From Cinnamomum chago (Eukaryota; Streptophyta; Magnoliopsida; Laurales; Lauraceae), in the NCBI GenBank assembly GCA_038049695.1, contig CP142461.1:27473001-27537000 (forward strand): 64,000 nucleotides of DNA, read 5' to 3'. This document shows positions 58,228 to 64,000 of the stretch, one piece after another. How positions within the stretch are numbered: position 1 is the stretch's first letter; the number at the start of each line of letters is the position of its first letter. The position numbers and the translations under genes were made by a program. A model generated the notes under the pieces. It made no database searches. It had not been told where the DNA came from and saw only the letters and a program-made list of their open reading frames with translations.

Positions 58228-58754
58228 ATAGAGCATATTCCCGTACAGTATTTGTAACTTATTTCTAGTGGTATTCTAATACTTTAGAAAGTCGAGTAAT
58301 TGGTGTGGGAGCAGACCATAGCATTGGAGTAAATATTGGGGACAGACCATAGCACTGGAGGAAATACTGGGGGCAAGGAGGAAGCACCATGTACTGTTGC
58401 TTTGTATACTTTTCTAAATGACCATCTTAAGTATAAAAGAGCATCGATTTTACTTATGAATTGCCTCGTAGCAGAAATATACACTAAAAAAATTATGCAT
58501 CTCCAATTTTTCTCTTCTTTCCCTTACAAATCTCATGTTGCAAATGTCCTTGGTTACTTACCCGTGATTAGCACAGGAAATCCTTTGCTAGATGGAGATA
58601 AATCTGAATATGAGGCTAAAAAATAGATCCAATAATTAAAGACAAGTGATCCCAGCTACTTAAGGAATCATGCTTTAATAAACCCATATATATTATAGCA
58701 AAAAGAAAAAAGAAAAAAAACCACATATATGCTCCAGTAAATCCACATATATAG
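58228..58754. other. Non-coding DNA before the Tat element
   Basis: Possible 3' UTR of the preceding candidate gene. A 96-codon frame (58336-58626) has no recognisable motif. Confidence 0.4.
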
Positions 58755-59458
58755 TGTGTGGGGTCGTTCGGTGCTCGCGGATTTAGGTGGGGTCACCCTC
58801 CAGTCTCGGTTACCATTGGTCTCGGCACCGCTCAAGGTCGGCCGCAACGTCATCTCGGAAGAATCGTAGGGCGAGTCTCGGTGGCTACGTCACGAGTCCC
58901 GACCTCGGCCTCAGCCTCTTCCCGACCTCGGCCTCAGCCTCTTTCTGATCTCGGCCCCTGTCACTCAGCCATTAATGTGGCCATAAATGCGCTGCCATGA
59001 CGGGATTGACAAACTGACAACAGAGTGGGCGCCGGACCTAGATAAGGAGCACGCCTTATCTAAAGTCATGTCCATAGGCAAGGGGTGCTGGTCCGATGGG
59101 ACATTCCCTTTTTACCTACCCCCACTCAGGAGGTACGAATATACGCTGATGGGACTGCCATCCCTTCATGTGGACAGTGCCATGATGACTCTCACGTCTA
59201 TATATATTGCATGAAGGAAAACCATGCGAGGTACGCATAATCCTCCCCTCCCAGAACTCTCTTTCTCCATTCTCTTTCAGTTCTCACACTGACTTGAGCG
59301 TTGGAGGGCCTTCGGCTGCCCATAGCCAGGGTCTCTGACTGTCATCTTCTTCCTTTCAAGTCATTGGAGGCCCGATCCTTTCCCTTCGTCTTCCCCAAAT
59401 CCTCAAATCAGGAGCTTGATCCTCCATTAGCTAAGTCCGTAATTTTTAGGCACTTACA
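58755..59458 (+). repeat. 5' LTR of the Tat element
   Basis: It probably starts TGTGTGGGGTCGTTCGG (58755 or 58757) and ends GGCACTTACA at 59458, just before the primer-binding site. A TATATATA box lies near 59200. The start is uncertain because no second LTR is in the window to compare. Confidence 0.7.
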
Positions 59459-59460
59459 GT

Positions 59461-59478
59461 TGGCGCCGTCTGTGGGGA
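59461..59478 (+). other. Primer-binding site of the Tat element
   Basis: TGGCGCCGTCTGTGGGGA begins with TGG, two bases after the LTR. This sequence is characteristic of many plant gypsy elements. I do not assign the tRNA species. Confidence 0.75.
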
Positions 59479-59509
59479 AAGGATCCGTGCCAAAGTCTCT
59501 GCAAAAACA

Positions 59510-61261
59510 ATGCCTCCAAAGACCAGATACGGTGGCGGAGGACCATCGAAGCCCCAAAAAGCATCGTCCTTGCCGCTACGGGAGCAACCTGCGTTTCCAC
59601 CATTCTTGCAGTTGCAACCAGCCCAGCCGGTTGTTCTGGAACCACCCCCTGGCCTTCATTCTGCTCTTCTGCCCCCTCCGGGACCGACCGGAGCTCCTCC
59701 CGTCGGGCAGGAGCCATCAGGGACCCCGCGTCAGAGGAGGTCAGTGAGGCAGACGGGTGCCGCATACGTGGAGGGCATCGTTCAATCGGCCTCTTCGTCT
59801 CGGCCCATAACCACGCGCCTCCGCTTAGATAGCCGTCGTGAGACTCCTCACCACACTGGTGAGCGGCCACACGGCGGTCCGCAACAGAACGCCTCCACGA
59901 CGGATCTTCGACGACGAGGCAAGACCGCCGTCAGGACGGGATCCCGTCAGTCCCACCAGCGCATCCACGACGACGACCAGTCCTTTCATCAAACCCATGG
60001 AGCCAAAAATGACAACCGCCTGCTCGAAGAGCTCAATGCCCAGCACCGGGCCCTCCAAGATAAAGACGAGGTGATTCGTCGTCTCGAGGAGCGGCTCGAA
60101 ATGAATGAGAGGAAGTCTCGTGGTCCACCTCCCCGGCGGCAGCAGGCCCACCCGGACAACCGAGACCTGAGGCAGGTCCTCAACAGCAGAAGAAGATACC
60201 GCTGTGAGGAGGAGGGCTCGAGCAGCAGTCATCTGCCTAGTGGCCTCGGGGGATCGCGGCACGAGCCGGAATCACCGAGACCAGATGACCGGGCGGACTT
60301 CAAGGAGTTACTGGACCATTACGTCAAACAGGAAGTCCAGGCTCGCTTGGCCGAAGTCGGGTTTGCCCGAGACCAGACCGATGAATGTGAAGAAAGCGAC
60401 CAGGGCATGTCCCCCTTTTCGCAGGAAATTAAAATTTTCTCTCTCCCCGAGAGATTTAGCGTCCCGAGGTTCGTCCTTTATGACGGAGCCTCGGACCCAG
60501 AGGCGCATCTACAGCATTTCACTCAGTGGATGTCGGTCTGGGGGGACGTCAGTCTTTTGAACTGCAGGGTCTTCTCATCCAGTCTGGGGGACCTCCCCCT
60601 CCGGTGGTTCTGCGCGCTCCTCCCCGGATCGATCTCGAGCTGGCGGCAGCTCCGGAGCTCTTTCCTTGAAAAGTTTCAAGCACACCGCGTCATCCTAAAG
60701 ACAGGTAGCAATCTCATGGCGATCCGGATGAAAAACGGTGAGAGTATCACTGCCTTCGCCAGGAGATTCTGGACGATATACAACCAGAGTACCGACGCCA
60801 ACGACAAAGTCGCCATCATGTGCTTCAGGGAGGGCTTACTCCCAGGAAACGAACTCCGCAGAGACCTGGTCCGGAACCCTGTGGCTACAATGAAAGCACT
60901 AATGGCAAGGGTGAAGCAGTACATTGAGCAAGAGGAGGACGAGGCCCACGGCACAGAGCGGTTTGGATTCCCGAAGAAGCATCAAGCCTCCGCCGGAGAA
61001 GGAGCGTTCCCCAAACCGAGGTCGGATAAGAGGAAGCCCGCCCGCTCTTTCTCAATCTCCTCGGATAACAGCAAGAGACCAAGGTTCCAACCCCCCAAGC
61101 CTGCCGGCGATTCCTACAGAGCCATCAGTGTTGTGTTCAAGGAGCCCATTTACAGAATCCTGAACAAGATCAAGGCAGAACCGTACTTCCAGTGGCCGCG
61201 GCCGATGATGAGCGACCCGTCTACCCGAGACCAACAGAAGAACTGCTCCTATCACAAATAG
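59510..61261 (+). CDS. Tat gag polyprotein ORF
   Basis: The 583-codon frame starts MPPKTRYGGG. It has a proline-rich and then R/H/D-rich N-terminal part, a charged helix near residues 170-205 (HRALQDKDEVIRRLEERLEM) and the retrotransposon gag domain at about residues 315-440 (FSVPRFVLYDGASDPEAHLQ, LPLRWFCALLPGSI, MKNGESITAFARRFW, CFREGLL). A basic tail comes next. It ends at TAG 61259-61261 in the middle of what is normally a conserved gag motif (YHK-stop-HGHMTEDCFALK), and the same frame stays open to 62728. The stop therefore interrupts a gag-pol reading frame at one codon. It is either decay or a recoding site. Confidence 0.85.
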   Translation: MPPKTRYGGGGPSKPQKASSLPLREQPAFPPFLQLQPAQPVVLEPPPGLHSALLPPPGPTGAPPVGQEPSGTPRQRRSVRQTGAAYVEGIVQSASSSRPITTRLRLDSRRETPHHTGERPHGGPQQNASTTDLRRRGKTAVRTGSRQSHQRIHDDDQSFHQTHGAKNDNRLLEELNAQHRALQDKDEVIRRLEERLEMNERKSRGPPPRRQQAHPDNRDLRQVLNSRRRYRCEEEGSSSSHLPSGLGGSRHEPESPRPDDRADFKELLDHYVKQEVQARLAEVGFARDQTDECEESDQGMSPFSQEIKIFSLPERFSVPRFVLYDGASDPEAHLQHFTQWMSVWGDVSLLNCRVFSSSLGDLPLRWFCALLPGSISSWRQLRSSFLEKFQAHRVILKTGSNLMAIRMKNGESITAFARRFWTIYNQSTDANDKVAIMCFREGLLPGNELRRDLVRNPVATMKALMARVKQYIEQEEDEAHGTERFGFPKKHQASAGEGAFPKPRSDKRKPARSFSISSDNSKRPRFQPPKPAGDSYRAISVVFKEPIYRILNKIKAEPYFQWPRPMMSDPSTRDQQKNCSYHK

Positions 61262-62706
61262 CACGGGCACATGACCGAAGACTGCTTTGCGCTAAAGTCC
61301 CACCTTGAAAAGCTCATTAAAGACGGGCACCTCCAAGAGTACATCAAGAAGGAAGAAAGGGTTAACCAAACTCAGCGGCGCGTTCCGCCCAGTGAAGACC
61401 AGGACAGTGACGAACCAGCAGGTATCATCAACGTCATCCACCTGGCCCCCTCCCCAAGCAAAGAAAGCACCCGAGCTCGGTCAGAGGCCAGGAGGGCTGC
61501 CCACGGCAAGCAAGTGATGTCGGCAGAGTTAGAAAGCGCCCCGAAGAGAGTGAAGAGGGAAAGGCCCAGGATTTGGTTCTCAGATGAGGACCTGAAGGGA
61601 GTCCAGCTCCCCCATAATGACGCCTTCATCCTCACCTTGCGGCTCAACAATTACACCACCAAGCGCGTCCTTGTGGATCCGGGGAGCTCCTCCGAGGTCA
61701 TCTACTATAGTTGTTTTAAGCAGCTTGGCCTAACCGAATCCGACCTGCAGGAGGCCCATATCCCTCTAGTGGGGTTCAGCGCCGAACCAGTGTACCCCAA
61801 AGGCAAGATCTCACTCGAAGTCCGGATCGGAGGCGCCACGAAGATGGCAGACTTTATGGTAGTGGACACGCCATCCCCCTACAATGTGATCATGGGACGG
61901 AGTTGGCTGCATGCCATGGAAGCAGTGCCCTCCACCCTACATCAAAAACTCAAGTTTCCATTAGCAAAGCCTGACGTGGCGTTCGAGATTGTGACTGTGT
62001 GCGGAAATCAGCAGATGGCCCGAGAATGCCTCATAGCCGTAACACCTGGGGGAGCGGAGCCGAGACAGGTGCATATGGCCGAGCTTGAAGCCGAGATTGA
62101 GGATGTTGGGCGGACGACAGGGCAGAAAAGCATAGAGGACCTCACCGAGGTCAGGATCAATCCCGAGGACGCCGAGCGCTACTTCATGCTGGGTAGCCAG
62201 CTCCCCGACACCGAGAAGGCCGAGCTGCTAGACTTCCTACTTCTGAATAAGGATGTCTTCGCCTGGACTCCATATGAGATGCCAGGAATCGACCCCAAGG
62301 TCATGTGTCACAAGCTGAATGTGGATCCCGGACACAAGCCCATAGTGCAGAAGGCTCGTAGGACGGGGATCCCGCAGACAGAGGCAGTAATCGAAGAGGT
62401 GGATAAGCTCCTCGAGGCTGGAGCGATCCGCGAGGTGCACTATCCCCAGTGGCTCGCCAACACAGTGGTGGTAAAAAAGAAAAGCGGCAAATGGAGGGTC
62501 TGCGTGGATTTCACCGACCTCAACAAAGCTTGCCCCAAGGACAGCTTCCCCCTCCCAAAGATCGATCAGATGATCGACGCCACCTCGGGATATGACAGGA
62601 TGAGCTTCCTAGACGCCTACCGAGGTTACCATCAGATCCCGCTGCACGAATCAGATGAGGAAAGAACTGCATTTATAACACCTCGAGGCATCTACTGTTA
62701 CAAGGT
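61262..62706 (+). pseudogene. Tat protease and N-terminal reverse transcriptase, cut by an insertion
   Basis: This continues the gag frame with HGHMTEDCFALKSHLEKLIK. The aspartic protease shows RVLVDPGSSSEVIYYSCFK, in which the active-site D-x-G-S-S is kept with P for T, a variant common in plant gypsy elements. NVIMGRSWLHAMEAVPSTLH is the protease flap-side motif. The RT begins with EAGAIREVHYPQWLANTVVV, then KKKSGKWRVCVDFTDLNKAC, PKDSFPLPKIDQMID and LDAYRGYHQIPL (first catalytic D present). It stops at TPRGIYCYKV, before the YxDD motif, because an LTR was inserted at 62707. The last codons (RPRPE) come from that LTR. Confidence 0.88.
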
Positions 62707-64000
62707 TGTAAGACCCCGACCCGAGTGAACCCGATTAGTGCTAATTTAGTTGCGTGTTAGTACTAAGCTCGATTAGTGATTTTGACTAAGTGGAGTTTGG
62801 ATTAGCTTTGTTTATAGTTTTGGGCTAATTTGAATGTTTTGATTTGCTTTGTGCTAGTAGGGCCCTTTGGGGGTTCCCTTTCTTGACATTGCATATGTTT
62901 GAGGATTTATCGGAGGTTTTTACATTCATGATTTTAATCCCGTTTTACTCGCTTTGATGATCCCTACAACTTTTATGTTGATCCCGTTTTCGTTTGAGAT
63001 CCCGAAACCCGAATTCTTGGCCTTGAGGGCAAAACAGTCATTTCACACCAAATCTGTACCCAAACTCAATATTCTCGAAACCCGCGAAACATATACTTTT
63101 TGGAAACTAGATATTTCGACGAACATTTCTTCCTTCTTCGTCGAATTCATCCGAGGTTCCGATAGAGATGATTTCAGCCCATTTAGTTCCTTTAGTAGTG
63201 GGACCCAATTCATTGTTAACAAAGGGGAAGCCATTAACCCATTCACTTCACTTCCATTTTTCCAGCACAAGAGGTGAGAGCTAGGGTTTCCTTCATCTTC
63301 TTCTTGCTCTTGCCTTTTATCACTCAATCCACTCTCAAGCTTGCACCAAGAGAAGATTAGAGATCATTATCTTCTTCCTCATCACCTTAACTCTCCATTG
63401 ACACCATTGCTAGAGAAAAGCATTCATCACAAGACCTTCTTTGAGCTCACCATTGCCATTAGAGGACCTTGCAAGTAAGTAAACCCCTTCATCTCCTAGA
63501 TTGGTGTTCCTCTAACCCTATAGGAGCTTCACCTTCATTATTGGAAGGTTTCTTGGTGATTTCATTGTTTGACCATGTTAGGGTTTTATTTGAGGATTTT
63601 GCCTTGTAGCTTGGATTCATTGTCTTGGAAGACTTGATAGAGCTTGATTTCTTTGTTAGAAGACCTAAGGCAAGTGAATAAATGATGTTCCTAAGCTTTT
63701 ATTGATTTTTGGACATTTTCCATTAATGTGCATTTATTGCTTTAATTTGAAATGAATGCTCATGATAAGTATTAATGACACATTTATAATCTTGGAGAAG
63801 TAGTGGTTTATGGCAATGAATGTCTTCTTGTTTTGTTGCAAAGGTATATATAGATTGTGAAATGGTTCCCTTCTCCTTTTTCCTTGTGTTGAATGCATGG
63901 TTGATGAAGGAGAATATGGTTGATTTGATGGAGGATTTGTTGTAGTTTGGAGGGAGAAATAGGCCCCTCATTTGATGTGTAAGAAGGGCTAAAAGAAGGT
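62707..64000 (+). mobile_element. LTR of the 25-kb family inserted in the Tat element, incomplete
   Basis: It starts TGTAAGACCCCGACCCGAG, the same start as 25068, and runs colinear with it to the window end, for example 'gtattaatgacacatttata' and 'gaaatggttcccttctcctt'. Both copies differ by small indels, such as 21 extra bases near 62962. The left flank AAGGT (62702-62706) should reappear after the right end, which is outside. Whether this is a solo LTR or a full element cannot be told. Confidence 0.9.

Larger units (their letters stand above)
58755..62706 (+). mobile_element. Ty3/gypsy Tat-type retrotransposon, 5' part
   Basis: LTR, primer-binding site, gag, protease and the first part of reverse transcriptase follow in gypsy order. 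The much higher GC content than the neighbourhood marks the borders. The element is interrupted at 62706 by an LTR of another family; the rest lies beyond the window. The RT motif DFTDLNKACPKDSFPLP and the post-LTR TGGCGCCGTCTGTGGGGA are typical of the plant Tat/Retand/Ogre group. Confidence 0.88.

Noticed and set aside
59454..60262. Minus-strand frames opposite the Tat gag (138 and 145 codons)
   Set aside because: They are shadows of the GC-rich gag ORF; the plus frame carries the recognisable gag domain.

Overview
The window is nuclear DNA from a flowering plant. The evidence is plant-type LTR retrotransposons (a Ty1/copia element primed from tRNA-iMet and a Ty3/gypsy element of Tat type), CACTA, Harbinger and Mutator-like DNA transposons, tRNA-derived SINEs, an RTE-type LINE tail, a plant mobile domain (PMD) gene and a plant-type methyl-CpG-binding-domain (MBD) relic. 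The species cannot be named from the sequence. Almost everything is transposon-derived. No intact long host gene is visible; the best host candidates are a 48-codon membrane peptide at 14.9 kb (minus) and two exon-like blocks at 57.3 and 58.2 kb (plus).

Layout. 0-2.6 kb: AT-rich DNA with a three-fold 153-bp duplication of an MBD-like exon. 2.6-7.6 kb: a complete but frameshifted copia element on the minus strand. 8-9 kb: five copies of a ~186-bp tandem repeat. 9.25-10.32 kb: a small non-autonomous Mutator-like element with a perfect 9-bp target duplication. 13.3-13.5 kb: LINE tail. 14.86-15.0 kb: small membrane peptide ORF.

The core, 15.3-49.7 kb, is best read as two very large Mutator-like elements of one family, 50 bp apart. 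Element A (15318-38637) has 9-bp flanks matching at 8 of 9 positions. Element B (38688-49714) has flanks matching at 7 of 9. Both begin and end with related inverted repeats (GGGAATTTTAC...) that run into a CT-rich leader. Farther in, both carry inverted arrays of a ~146-bp repeat with a TAACGATATCGTTA-type palindrome. Element B holds the 5' half of a Mutator transposase gene (PB1-like and MuDR N-terminal parts) on the plus strand, a PMD gene on the minus strand, and a WG/GW-rich coding exon. Element A keeps a relic of PMD exon 1 at the corresponding place and carries arrays of TTCGAA-centred hairpins. Element A was later hit by a Harbinger MITE (in its left terminal repeat) and by a solo LTR (25068-32386), which itself contains a second solo LTR in the opposite orientation (27918-32043). 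Both LTR insertions have perfect 5-bp target duplications.

51.7-55.2 kb is a striking inverted repeat, explained by one 1.76-kb solo LTR inserted into another of the same family in the opposite orientation. 55.9 and 57.7 kb hold two fold-back CACTA MITEs, with a SINE between them. From 58.76 kb a GC-rich Tat gypsy element (LTR, gag, protease, start of reverse transcriptase) runs until it is cut at 62706 by another copy of the 25-kb LTR family, which leaves the window.

A recurring theme is the short palindrome cassette: different transposons carry arrays of small hairpins with unrelated stem sequences. In the two ~3-4 kb LTR families these lie at the same place in the LTR, and one LTR carries both stem types.
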